DNA from: Spiractinospora alimapuensis | GTDB lineage: Bacteria > Actinomycetota > Actinomycetes > Streptosporangiales > Streptosporangiaceae | DNA: 64,000 nucleotides | NCBI RefSeq assembly: GCF_018437505.1 | Contig: NZ_CP072467.1 | Location: forward strand, 5,294,010-5,358,009 | Direction: 5' to 3' | In this document: piece by piece, positions 1-8,007 of the stretch | Layout: every line of letters starts with the position of its first letter | How positions within the stretch are numbered: position 1 is the first letter of the stretch | Notes under the pieces: model-generated | Told to the model about the DNA's origin: nothing | Seen by the model: the letters and a program-made list of their open reading frames with translations, nothing else | The model's database searches: none | Position numbers and translations under genes: made by a program

Positions 1-2261
1 ACTCGCTCGTCCGCCTCCCGCACCGCGCCGGAGCGCCACAGCGCTCGTGCCAGCTCGTAGTTGGCCTGGGCGACGTCGCGCTCCTCCCCCCGGGCCTGCC
101 AGATGTCCAGGGCTTGGCGATGCAGGTCGACGCGCACGTCCCAGGGGCCGTGCGCGTCGATGTGCTCGGCGATCGCGTGGGTCAGGGCCGCGGCGTACCA
201 GGCGTGGGGCCCCTGAGCGGCGTGGCCGATGACCGCGAGCACGGCGGGGATTCGCGTGGACAGCCAGGCGAACGCGGCGTCCCGTGATGTCAGCGGATGT
301 GCCTCTGTGCTCGCGGCGGGAGCCAGCAGGTGTTCCTGTCGCATTCGGTGTGGATAGAGCGTCCGATCGGCGTGGGAGCAACCGCGCAGGTAGGCGTCCA
401 GCATGCGCAGTGTCGCGCTCTCCCGTTCCGGAGCCGGCAGTTCCTCGCGTGCCCTGCCACGGGCGAAGTCCATGACCAGGGCGTGCGCGCGGTAGGTGCC
501 CGCGGCCGCCCCCGTCTCCAGGAGGGATGCGCCCACCAGCTCCTCGAACACCTCCTCCGCGCGTTCCGGCTCCAGCCCGGCGAGGGCGGCACCGGCGTGG
601 AGGTCGATCGTGAGATGGGGGTGTAGGCCTAGGCGGAGGAACGCGTCGTGCGCCGCCCGCGACAGGCTGCGCAACGAAACCGGGAACACGACGGCGAGTT
701 GCCGGTATCCAACGCGGAACTCGCGCAGGGTGTCCTTGGCGGAGCGGAGCCGGTGAATGATGGCCGCGGCGGTCCACTCCCCGCCGGTGGTGAGTCGGGT
801 GGCGATCAGCCGGAGCGCGAGCGGAAGGTTCCCGCAGAGCCGGACCAGGTCGGCTATCTCCGTGGTGGTGTAGTCGACCTCGTGGGAGCTCTGGTGGCGG
901 GCGATGGTGGTGAACACGGTGACCGCCTCCTCGGTGCGGGGCTCCCGGAGTCGGAGATGGAACGCGCCGTCGATGTCCGCGAGCTGATTGCGACTGGTGA
1001 TGAGCACCGCGCAGCCGGGGCCGGAGGGAAGGAGCGGCGCCACCTGTTCGGCGCTGGCCGCGTCGTCGAGCAGGAGCAGGATCCGTCGGTGGGACGTGTG
1101 GTCGCGCCACACCGCCATCCGTTGGTGGACGGTGTCGCCGGTCCTCTCCATCGGGACGCCGACCAGCTCCAGCAGCTGCCCGAGCGCTTCGAGCGCGCCC
1201 ACTGGTTCCTGGTTTTCGTCGTGGCCGCGAAGGTCCACGACCCAGCTTCCATCCCCGAACTCGCCCGCCAGTCGGTGCGCGGCGCGTACGACCAGGCTGG
1301 TCTTCCCGACGCCGGGCATCCCGCTGATCACGCATACGTTCGCGGCCTGGGAGGGTTCCGCGGGTTTCAGGGCACCAAGGAGCAGGTCGAGCTCCCGCGT
1401 GCGGTCCGCGAAGTCGGCGAGGTCCCGCGGCAGGTTCGTCCGCAGCGGAGGGGCCTCGACCGTCCGGACGGTGCTCCCCGCGTGACCGTTGCTCCGCGAT
1501 GCCTCACCACGCTCGCTACGCCGCAGGATTTCCTGGTTCAGGCGCACGAGATGGGGACTGGGATCTGATCCCGTCTCCTCCGCCAGTCGGCGCCGGATGC
1601 GTTGGAACTCCAACAGAGCGTCCGCGGAACGGTCGAGCAGTGCCAGTGCCCGCATCAGGTGGCCGCTCAAAGCCTCGTTGAGCGGATACTCGACACTCGC
1701 CGCGCCGAGCGTCTCCACGACGTCCTCACCTCGGCCCTGCCGTAGCGCCGCCGATGCCCACTTCCCCAGCACGGCTTGGTGTGCGCTGGTCATGCTCGTA
1801 CGCATCTCACCGGCCCAGCGTCCGGGCAATCCCCCGAGCGGGTCGCCCTGCCACAGGTCCAGCGCCGTCTCCAGCATGTCGACACCGGCGTCACCGTCCT
1901 CCCGCCGCAGATAGGCGGCGGCACGGGAACGCAGCGCGGAGAACTCGAGCCAGTCCACCGAGTCATCGGTCAGATCCAGGACGTAGCCGTTGCCACGCTG
2001 ACGCAGTCGGGACCTGGGAACCCCGACGGTCTCCAACCGGCGGCGCAGCCGGGTGACGTAGGTGTGCAGCGTCGGGCGCCAGGCGTCGCCGGCCTCCCCG
2101 TCCCAGAGCCTGTCGGCCAGCACGTCGGGGCTGACCGGACGCCCGGCCGCGAGGGCCAAGGACGTGAGGAGCTGCAGTTCCTTTCCGACGACGTTCACGT
2201 CTTGTCCGGCGACGATCACTTCGACTGGGCCGAGCACATGAATCCGCACCGCAACAGGCAC
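1..2261 (-). CDS. SARP-type transcriptional regulator with NB-ARC ATPase domain (3' end outside window)
   Basis: Read by translating the minus strand. It starts MPVAVRIHVLGPVEVIVAG, an OmpR-like winged helix (about residues 5-95), followed by a helical BTAD domain. An NB-ARC ATPase follows, with Walker A GMPGVGKTSL near residue 315 and a LLLLDDA Walker B-like strand. The last part seen (HAWYAAALTHAIAEHIDAHG and on) is helical and looks like the start of TPR repeats. This is the AfsR/SARP architecture: an ATP-controlled DNA-binding activator, usually of secondary metabolism or development. The C terminus runs off the left edge, so about 753 residues are visible. The GTG at 2261 is preceded by GAGG at short spacing. 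A GTG four codons in (2249) would give the more classical start MRIHVLGPVEV. The target genes cannot be read from this window. Confidence 0.86.
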   Translation of the reverse strand, partial: MPVAVRIHVLGPVEVIVAGQDVNVVGKELQLLTSLALAAGRPVSPDVLADRLWDGEAGDAWRPTLHTYVTRLRRRLETVGVPRSRLRQRGNGYVLDLTDDSVDWLEFSALRSRAAAYLRREDGDAGVDMLETALDLWQGDPLGGLPGRWAGEMRTSMTSAHQAVLGKWASAALRQGRGEDVVETLGAASVEYPLNEALSGHLMRALALLDRSADALLEFQRIRRRLAEETGSDPSPHLVRLNQEILRRSERGEASRSNGHAGSTVRTVEAPPLRTNLPRDLADFADRTRELDLLLGALKPAEPSQAANVCVISGMPGVGKTSLVVRAAHRLAGEFGDGSWVVDLRGHDENQEPVGALEALGQLLELVGVPMERTGDTVHQRMAVWRDHTSHRRILLLLDDAASAEQVAPLLPSGPGCAVLITSRNQLADIDGAFHLRLREPRTEEAVTVFTTIARHQSSHEVDYTTTEIADLVRLCGNLPLALRLIATRLTTGGEWTAAAIIHRLRSAKDTLREFRVGYRQLAVVFPVSLRSLSRAAHDAFLRLGLHPHLTIDLHAGAALAGLEPERAEEVFEELVGASLLETGAAAGTYRAHALVMDFARGRAREELPAPERESATLRMLDAYLRGCSHADRTLYPHRMRQEHLLAPAASTEAHPLTSRDAAFAWLSTRIPAVLAVIGHAAQGPHAWYAAALTHAIAEHIDAHGPWDVRVDLHRQALDIWQARGEERDVAQANYELARALWRSGAVREADER

Positions 2262-2678
2262 CGCCCCTCAACGACGGAGCGGTCATTATTTCATTGCGTG
2301 GTTTTATTTTTCAACACGGCCAAAATTGGAGATCAATTCCACCGAAGTGCGGCTGGGGAATTGATCACCGTCGTTTGGTTCGTGTGTCCGGTGGCGGGGT
2401 GAGGGGGCGCGCCCACGGCTGGATTCTTGGCATCAGGCGTGGTCGGAAAGGTCAGTGGTGCCGAATCCGCGCCCGTTGGGGCGGTGAGCGGCGCACGATA
2501 AGGAGCCGGAGGAATCACATTTATCGTGCACGTCCCATGGAAATGATCAGCGTGGGGCGTGCCCATTTATCGGCCCGGGTGTGGCGGAGCGAAACCGCTA
2601 GGGTGCCTTGCGTGGGCGCGGCACCAGACATATCCGTTCGAGGGCGACGGCCCCGTGGCACGTCGCCCTCGCCGGGGT
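2262..2678. other. Gene-free spacer, AT-rich at its left end
   Basis: About 415 bases between the SARP gene and the convergent 3' end of the kinase gene. The first ~110 bases beside the SARP start are clearly AT-richer than the surroundings (TTATT, TTTTATTTTT tracts), as expected of a promoter. They hold the inverted repeat listed separately at 2331-2366. The rest has only short ORFs without convincing starts or codon bias. Confidence 0.6.
2331..2366. promoter_or_regulatory. Inverted repeat upstream of the SARP gene (possible operator)
   Basis: GATCAATTCC at 2331-2340 and its exact complement GGAATTGATC at 2357-2366 are separated by 16 bases. The palindrome lies 70-105 bases upstream of the regulator start. 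An AT-rich perfect repeat in a high-GC genome suggests a protein binding site; autoregulation of the SARP is a guess. Confidence 0.45.
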
Positions 2679-4697
2679 CTACTCCTCGGCCGGCAACTGC
2701 GACAGGGAGAAGTCCTGGAACGCGATCGTGGTGCTCGGGCCCGACCCACCGCCGGGGCGGCGCGCCACGATGCCGTGGTTCTCGCCCAGCTCCGGGGGAT
2801 TGTTGTCCGTCCCCTCCAGGACCAGCCGGTCGTTGATCCAGAAGCGCAGCTCCATCGCGTCGCCGTCCTCGGTCTCGACGCAGGTGGCGACCAGGGTGTT
2901 CTCCGCGTTCTCCCCGTCGTCGAAGCCGGAGACCGACTGGGTGTCGACCAGCGCGGACTCCCCGCCCTCACCGGCGAGCTTGCGGATCTGCGCCTCGGCG
3001 CCGTCGCCACGCACCAGGAACTCATACGCCGTGGACTCGAGGCTGTCACTGTCGCGGTAGCAGTAGACACCCATCTGCCCCTGGGGCGGCGTGGTGACGG
3101 CGGTCATCGTGGAGGTGATCATGAGGCCCTCGTCCAGTTCGTCACCCTCGTACTCCGAGGACGCGCCCATGCGGGGGTCATCGTCGTCGGCGCGCACGAT
3201 GAACGCGTTGTCGGTGTAGCCGACGCCGGCGTCGTCGTCATCCAGGTCGAACTCGTCGCCGCGTCCCCACCCGGTCTCCATGTTGGCGAAGTCGTCGTTG
3301 TAGACCACGACTCCCTCGGGTGGGCCCGAATTGGACGTGATCGCCACGATCACCGCGACCACGACGATGACCAGCGCCAGTCCGCCACCTCCGAGCGCGA
3401 ACCACAGACGCCTTCCGCCCTTGCCGCCGCTGCCGTCCCCACCGGGTGTCGTGGGCGGCGCCTGCGCGGCGCCGTACCGTGGCGCGGCCCCCGACTGCGC
3501 GTACTGCGGGCCGGACCCCCCGTTCCACGGCTGCGTGCCGTTGGCGGGGGAGTGGGGAGGCTGGGGACCGGACGGGGCGTGCCCCCACTGTCCGTGGCCC
3601 TGGTTGTGGGGCTGACCGTGTCCCGGCTGACCGGTGGGTGCCTGGCCGGGGTACCCGCCGGAGTTCGCGGCCGCGGGATTCCAGTCCGGCCGGGACGGGT
3701 CGGGCATCGCCGTCGTCGGATCGTGCTGGATGTGGGCCGTCGACCCGTCGGCCGCGGGCGGTGGAGCCTGGCCCTCGGGCGGAGTCGAGAATGTGGCGGC
3801 TTGGGCCGCCGCGGTCGGCGGCGTCCACGACCGCATCACCGTCCGCCCGACGTCTCGTTCGCCGCTGTTGTCCTTGCCGACCAACTGGTCCAGGATCTGC
3901 TGGGCGGTGGGTCGACTCTCGGGCTCCTTGGACAGGGCTTCCCCGACGACCGCACGCAGCGTGTCGTCGAACCCGGAGAGATCCGGCTCGGCCGTGGAGA
4001 TCTGGTGAAGCACCGCGGGAACCGTCGGAGCGTCGAACGGCGCCGTTCCGCGGCCGGCGAAGGCCACCAGACACCCCCACGAGAAGATGTCCGACGCCGG
4101 GGTGATGTCCTGGCCGAGGATCAACTCGGGGGCGAGATAGGCCGGCGTCCCCATGAGCTGGCTGGAGCGCGTGACCGCGTTGTCGTCGTCCAACGCCCGG
4201 GCGATCCCGAAGTCGATCACCTTCGGGCCGACGGAGGACAACAGCACGTTGGCGGGTTTCAGGTCCCGGTGGACCACGCCCGCACCGTGGATCGCGGCCA
4301 AGGCCGCGGCCACCCCCAACGCCAGGCCCTCCAAGGTTCCCGAGAACATGGGGCCGTCGGCGTCGATCGCCTCGGCGAGGTTGGGGCCCGCCACGTACTC
4401 CGACACGATGTAGAGGGTCTCGCCCTCCAACTGGGCGTCCAGGACCGCCGCGGTGGAGAACCGCGCCACGCTCTGCGCCGAGTGGACCTCACGGGCGAAC
4501 CGGCGGCGGAAGGCTTCGTCGTCGCTGAGGTCGGGGTGGATCAGCTTCAGCGCGACCTCGCGCCCTTGGGCGTCGGTCGCCAGGTACACGGTGCCCATGC
4601 CACCGCGGCCGAGCCGACCACGGATCCGGTATTCACCCAGCTCCTCAGGATCTCCGGCGCGCAAGGGTTTGACGCGGTGGGAGCCGTTAGACGTCAC
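2679..4697 (-). CDS. Membrane-anchored PknB-type Ser/Thr protein kinase
   Basis: 672 aa. Kinase domain at about residues 22-285: glycine loop GRLGRGGMGTVY, catalytic Lys in VALKLI (K51), catalytic loop HRDLKPANVLL, DFG motif DFGIAR and APE-like YLAPELI, so all catalytic residues are present. A proline/glycine/glutamine-rich linker follows. One transmembrane helix lies near residues 428-452 (LALVIVVVAVIVAI). The ~215-residue extracellular C-terminal domain begins VVYNDDFANMETGWG; it looks like a beta-sandwich (concanavalin-like) fold and is not a PASTA domain. The start is a GTG at 4697 with GAAGGA upstream; the reading frame stays open further 5' but that stretch is low-complexity. Likely role: sensing an extracellular ligand and phosphorylating cytoplasmic proteins. 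The ligand is unknown. Confidence 0.9.
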   Translation of the reverse strand: MTSNGSHRVKPLRAGDPEELGEYRIRGRLGRGGMGTVYLATDAQGREVALKLIHPDLSDDEAFRRRFAREVHSAQSVARFSTAAVLDAQLEGETLYIVSEYVAGPNLAEAIDADGPMFSGTLEGLALGVAAALAAIHGAGVVHRDLKPANVLLSSVGPKVIDFGIARALDDDNAVTRSSQLMGTPAYLAPELILGQDITPASDIFSWGCLVAFAGRGTAPFDAPTVPAVLHQISTAEPDLSGFDDTLRAVVGEALSKEPESRPTAQQILDQLVGKDNSGERDVGRTVMRSWTPPTAAAQAATFSTPPEGQAPPPAADGSTAHIQHDPTTAMPDPSRPDWNPAAANSGGYPGQAPTGQPGHGQPHNQGHGQWGHAPSGPQPPHSPANGTQPWNGGSGPQYAQSGAAPRYGAAQAPPTTPGGDGSGGKGGRRLWFALGGGGLALVIVVVAVIVAITSNSGPPEGVVVYNDDFANMETGWGRGDEFDLDDDDAGVGYTDNAFIVRADDDDPRMGASSEYEGDELDEGLMITSTMTAVTTPPQGQMGVYCYRDSDSLESTAYEFLVRGDGAEAQIRKLAGEGGESALVDTQSVSGFDDGENAENTLVATCVETEDGDAMELRFWINDRLVLEGTDNNPPELGENHGIVARRPGGGSGPSTTIAFQDFSLSQLPAEE

Positions 4698-4999
4698 GGT
4701 TGCTGTCGTCCTTCGCCGATCGGTTTCGCCTACGTCGCCTCGATGGTCGGTCCCACCGCAACGCTGCGGCCGGTCGTTCGAGGGGCCGGGAGCGGTTCCT
4801 CGGGGCCGGTCGGCGGCGCGTCCCGTGCGCGGGGGTGGCGTCGGGAAAGGGAGGGAGGGGGCCACCACGAAGAATCTAACAGTTCTTCCGGGAGTCGATC
4901 ACGGCTATAATGGGAACACAGGTTCGAAAAATACTTCCCAATGTGTTCCATTGAAGCTGTCGGTGGACAACCGACGTCACCCCCGGGGGAGTGCGGGCG
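4698..4999. promoter_or_regulatory. Divergent promoter region between kinase and DUF6504 genes
   Basis: Both flanking genes read away from this 302-base gap. A perfect TATAAT hexamer is at 4906-4911 on the plus strand, about 90 bases ahead of the DUF6504 start. The sequence 17 bases upstream of it (TTCTTC) is a poor -35. The minus strand has a TAGATT-like hexamer near 4875-4880 that could serve the kinase. No gene is seen in it. Confidence 0.4.
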
Positions 5000-5269
5000 A
5001 TGAGCCGGATGGTGGGTTCAGAGGTCGAGGTGTGGATACGGGACGGGCGCCCCATCGGGTTCGCCTGGCAGGGGAGGACCTATTCGGTGCGCTGGATCGT
5101 GGACCACTGGGTCGTGCTGTGCGACACCTGGTGCACCGAGGCTGAGACGGTGCTGCCGCACCGCGAACACTGGCGCCTGCACGCGGGCTCCCACAGCACG
5201 GAAGGGGTGTACGAGCTCAGCCACCACGCGGAGAACGACCGCTGGTCACTGGTGCGTGTGTGGGACTGA
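5000..5269 (+). CDS. DUF6504 family protein
   Basis: 89 aa: MSRMVGSEVEVWIRDGRPIG, then FAWQGRTYSVRWIVDHW and RWSLVRVWD. This is the compact Trp-rich beta fold of the actinobacterial DUF6504 family, often found near DNA-repair polymerase genes in relatives (family knowledge), though no such gene is here. The function is unknown. ATG at 5000 is chosen because GGGGGAG ends 8 bases before it; a GTG nine bases upstream is in frame but lacks spacing. The gene converges with the hydrolase gene, leaving a 14-base gap. Confidence 0.75.
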   Translation: MSRMVGSEVEVWIRDGRPIGFAWQGRTYSVRWIVDHWVVLCDTWCTEAETVLPHREHWRLHAGSHSTEGVYELSHHAENDRWSLVRVWD

Positions 5270-5283
5270 GGCGCCGTCGACGC

Positions 5284-5985
5284 TCAGGTGACCAACTCCC
5301 GAATCATGGGGTCCAACGTGGCGGCGATCAGTTCGGGGTCGGTGAGGATGGCCAGGTGGTGCGCGGCCTCGCGTACCACTGGCCACCCGGCGTCCGTCGC
5401 CGCGTCGGCCTCCGCCGCGTAGGCGTCGCTCAACCGCAGGTAGTAGGCGCGCCCCGGGACCGCGACATGGCGCGGCGAGGCGGGTTCCTCGAAGTAGGAG
5501 AAGGGGACCGCCGGCAGCTCGGCGCAGAACTCCGTGCGCGTGCGCGGGTCGGGCAGTAGTTCCCGGATCGCGTGGGGAGGGAACCACTCGTTCCACGGTG
5601 GCAACCGGTCTCCGGTCGCGAGCTCCCTAAGGTGGTCGACCAGCTCCGCAGGTGCGGTGTCCAGCCAGCTCAGCCCAGGACGGGGAAGCTGCGCGTCTAC
5701 GTAGATGGCGCCCCGGACCGGAGCCGTGACCAGAGCGGCCGCCTGCGGAAGTATCGGGCCGGCCCCACTGTGGGCGACGAGTACGACCGGTTCCTCACCG
5801 TGTCCCGCCGCGGCGACGGCCGCGGCGAGACGGGAGCCGAAGGGTGGGGCGTCGTCGAACACGTGTGACAACGTGGGCACGACACCGCCCCACCCCCGGG
5901 CCCGCAGCAGCGCCGCGACCCGACGCCAGGACGACGGCCCGACGAGTGGGCTGTGCACGAGCACGACACGCGCGAGGCTTCTCAC
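5284..5985 (-). CDS. Alpha/beta-fold hydrolase
   Basis: 233 aa. Begins MRSLARVVLVHSPLVGPSSW, where the first strand and oxyanion-loop region are visible. The nucleophile elbow is VAHSGAGPIL (GxSxG-type, Ser near residue 80), and the catalytic His is probably in EAAHHLAIL near the C terminus. The closest general type is the small alpha/beta hydrolases of Streptomyces that act on ester or amide bonds; the substrate cannot be told. The GTG at 5985 has a strong GAGGGGGG site seven bases upstream. The track of codons upstream stays open but is arginine-rich noise. Confidence 0.82.
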   Translation of the reverse strand: MRSLARVVLVHSPLVGPSSWRRVAALLRARGWGGVVPTLSHVFDDAPPFGSRLAAAVAAAGHGEEPVVLVAHSGAGPILPQAAALVTAPVRGAIYVDAQLPRPGLSWLDTAPAELVDHLRELATGDRLPPWNEWFPPHAIRELLPDPRTRTEFCAELPAVPFSYFEEPASPRHVAVPGRAYYLRLSDAYAAEADAATDAGWPVVREAAHHLAILTDPELIAATLDPMIRELVT

Positions 5986-6071
5986 GGAACAACCCCCCTC
6001 GCGTCCATGGTGCGGCAGGCGCCGCCCGATGGCCACAGCCTCTGGTGGGGCCGCGTTGGGCGCGGTCCCCG

Positions 6072-7550
6072 TCAGGGAAGCGTGGGGCGGACCCTGTGCG
6101 TGCCGGTGGCGCCCTCGATGGCGGCGCCGACACGCAGCACGTCCGCCTCTCCCAGGTGGGGGCCGACGATCTGCAGACCCACCGGCAGACCGGACGGGCT
6201 GAAGCCACCGGGGACCGACAACGCCGGGCAACCGGTGAGGGAGATGAGGTAGCAGGATCGCATCCAGTCGAGGTAGGTCTCCTGCACCACACCGTCGATG
6301 TCGGCGGGGTACTCCTCGTCGGCGTTGAACGGCGTCACCTGGCTGACCGGCAGCAACAGCGCGTCGTAGCGCTCGAAGAACTCCCGCATCCGGTGGAAGA
6401 CCTCGGTGTGCAGCCGCTCGGCGCGGGCCACGTCCTCACCGGTCAGGTCCCGGCCCATCTCGATGTTCCAGATCACGCTGGACTTCACCTGCTCGGGGTG
6501 CCGGTCCAGGATGGGGCCGTACTCGCTGGCGAAGATCCACGCCCGCAGGGTGCGGAACGCCTCGTCCGCCCCGGTGAGGTCGGGATGGGCCTCCTCGACC
6601 TCACCGCCCAGCGCGCGTACCACGTCCAGTTGCGGCCGCAGAGTGTCAAGGACGGCCCGCTCCGAGGAGAACAGACCGCCCAGGTCCTCACTCCACGCGA
6701 AGCGCATCCCCGACAGGTCGGTTGGCCCGAGTGCGGCGAACGGGGCGGGGTCCTCGGTGACCGCGATCGGACTGCGGGAGTCGGGCCCGGCGATCACCGA
6801 CAGCAACAGCGCTGTGTCGTCGACGGTGCGGCCCATCGGGCCCTGCACAGAGAGGGTGGCCCAGCCCAGGCCGTTCGGCCACACGGGGACCCGGCCGGGC
6901 GTGCTGCGCAGGCCGACAACGTTGTTGAACGCCGCCGGGTTGCGCAGGGACCCTCCCATGTCCGAGCCGTCGGCGAGCGCGAACATTCCGGTGGCCAAGC
7001 CGGCCGCGGCGCCGCCGCTGCTCCCGCCGGCCGACTTGGAGGTGTCATACGGGTTGACCGTGGTTCCGAACACCGGGTTGAAGGTGTGGGATCCGGCCGC
7101 GAACTCCGGGGTGTTCGTCTTCCCCAGCGAGATCGCGCCCGCCTCCCGCATCCGCTCCACCACGAGTGAGTCCTGGTCCGGTACGTGCTCGGAGTAGATG
7201 GGGGAGCCGTAGGTGGTGCGCACGCCCGCCGTGTCGTGGGTGTCCTTGTGCGCCACCGGAACACCGTGCAGGGGGCCTACCGGCTCACCCGCGGCGAGCC
7301 GGTCATCCGCCTCCGCCGCGCGCTCCAAGGCGCGTTCCCCGTCGTTCGTGACGACGGCGTTGACAGCGGGGTTGACCGCCTCGATGCGCTCGAGGTGGGC
7401 CTGAACCACCTCACGGGCGGACACCTCACGGGACCGCAGCATCGCGACGAGTTCCCGTGCTGTCCGGTCGGTGATATCCAAGAGAACCTCGCTGCGGGTC
7501 AGGGATCGTACGAGTGCACTCCTACCCAATCCCAGTGCCGCCGCGGACAC
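6072..7550 (-). CDS. Amidase-signature family amidase
   Basis: 492 aa. Hydrolyses carboxamide or related C-N bonds. The Ser-cisSer-Lys triad is visible: Lys in PVAHKDT (about K102), cis-Ser in KSAGGSSGG (about S177) and nucleophile Ser in SDMGGSLRNPA (about S201). KTNTPEF, typical of the family, is at about 144-150. The C-terminal GLPVGLQIVGP motif is also present. The substrate is unknown. Start choice is open: GTG at 7550 has GCGAGG nine bases upstream, and a TTG at 7481 has GCGAGG five bases upstream and would begin MDITDRTAREL, like several relatives. Distinct from the second amidase at 35.1 kb. Confidence 0.88.
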   Translation of the reverse strand: MSAAALGLGRSALVRSLTRSEVLLDITDRTARELVAMLRSREVSAREVVQAHLERIEAVNPAVNAVVTNDGERALERAAEADDRLAAGEPVGPLHGVPVAHKDTHDTAGVRTTYGSPIYSEHVPDQDSLVVERMREAGAISLGKTNTPEFAAGSHTFNPVFGTTVNPYDTSKSAGGSSGGAAAGLATGMFALADGSDMGGSLRNPAAFNNVVGLRSTPGRVPVWPNGLGWATLSVQGPMGRTVDDTALLLSVIAGPDSRSPIAVTEDPAPFAALGPTDLSGMRFAWSEDLGGLFSSERAVLDTLRPQLDVVRALGGEVEEAHPDLTGADEAFRTLRAWIFASEYGPILDRHPEQVKSSVIWNIEMGRDLTGEDVARAERLHTEVFHRMREFFERYDALLLPVSQVTPFNADEEYPADIDGVVQETYLDWMRSCYLISLTGCPALSVPGGFSPSGLPVGLQIVGPHLGEADVLRVGAAIEGATGTHRVRPTLP

Positions 7551-7668
7551 TATGGCAGGCCTCGCTGGAATCCCTCCATCGCCTTGGTGCACTCTGGTGA
7601 CTTCCCTCGCCCCGCGGCCCGCCTCCGTCCGGTGGGTGGGTCGACCCTCGCTCTGGCGGGTCGACGCG

Positions 7669-7732
7669 CACCCCCACCTGTTGGGGGTGGCGAAAACCTG
7701 ATGGGGTGGGAGAAACCTGGTGGGGGATAGGG
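7669..7732. repeat. Hairpin plus ~20-bp-period direct repeats
   Basis: CACCCCCA (7669-7676) and TGGGGGTG (7682-7689) form a short inverted repeat. From 7682 the motif TGGGG(G)TGG...AAACCTG recurs: TGGGGGTGG-CG-AAAACCTGA at 7682, TGGGGTGG-GAG-AAACCTGG at 7702, and a partial TGGGGGAT at 7721. The period of 19-20 bp is close to two helical turns. It lies in the shared upstream region of the amidase and the riboswitch. Confidence 0.6.
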
Positions 7733-7787
7733 GAGTGGGTGGGTGAGGGGACCGGGGGGACGACCCACCCCGCGGCCGCCGAGGCGT

Positions 7788-7955
7788 GTGTGCGATGCTG
7801 GAGCCCGGCGCTGGCGGCAGGAACCCGGTGGGAGTCCGGGGCGGTCCCGCCACTGTGTTCGGGGAGTGACTCGCTTGGGTGTGCCACTGTCGCGCGGGTG
7901 CGCGGTGGGAAGGCCGCGAGGAAACGACGATCCGAGAGCCAGGACACTGCTCGGC
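7788..7955 (+). ncRNA. Cobalamin (B12) riboswitch
   Basis: The conserved core of the cobalamin riboswitch class is present in order. GGAACCCGGTGGGAGTCC is followed by GCGGTCCCGCCACTGT (about 7841-7857). Next come the B12-box-like GTGCCACTG (7881-7889) and GGGAAGGCCGC (7907-7917). CGATCCGAGAGCCAGGACAC (7928-7947) corresponds to the conserved 3' GxCAGGAxAC element. The RNA binds adenosylcobalamin and represses downstream expression, probably by hiding the ribosome site GAGGAAGG at 7988-7995. It leads into the chelatase gene and so into the cobalamin cluster. Exact ends are estimates. Confidence 0.93.
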
Positions 7956-8007
7956 GCCGTGCACTATTCCGATGGGCGTGGACTCCCGAGGAAGGAACCA
8001 TCTCACC

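Noticed and set aside
2559-4910. 783-codon plus-strand frame opposite the kinase gene
   Set aside because: It is the complement of a clear kinase; composition is Arg/Gly/Val-rich without any motif, a usual effect of high GC.
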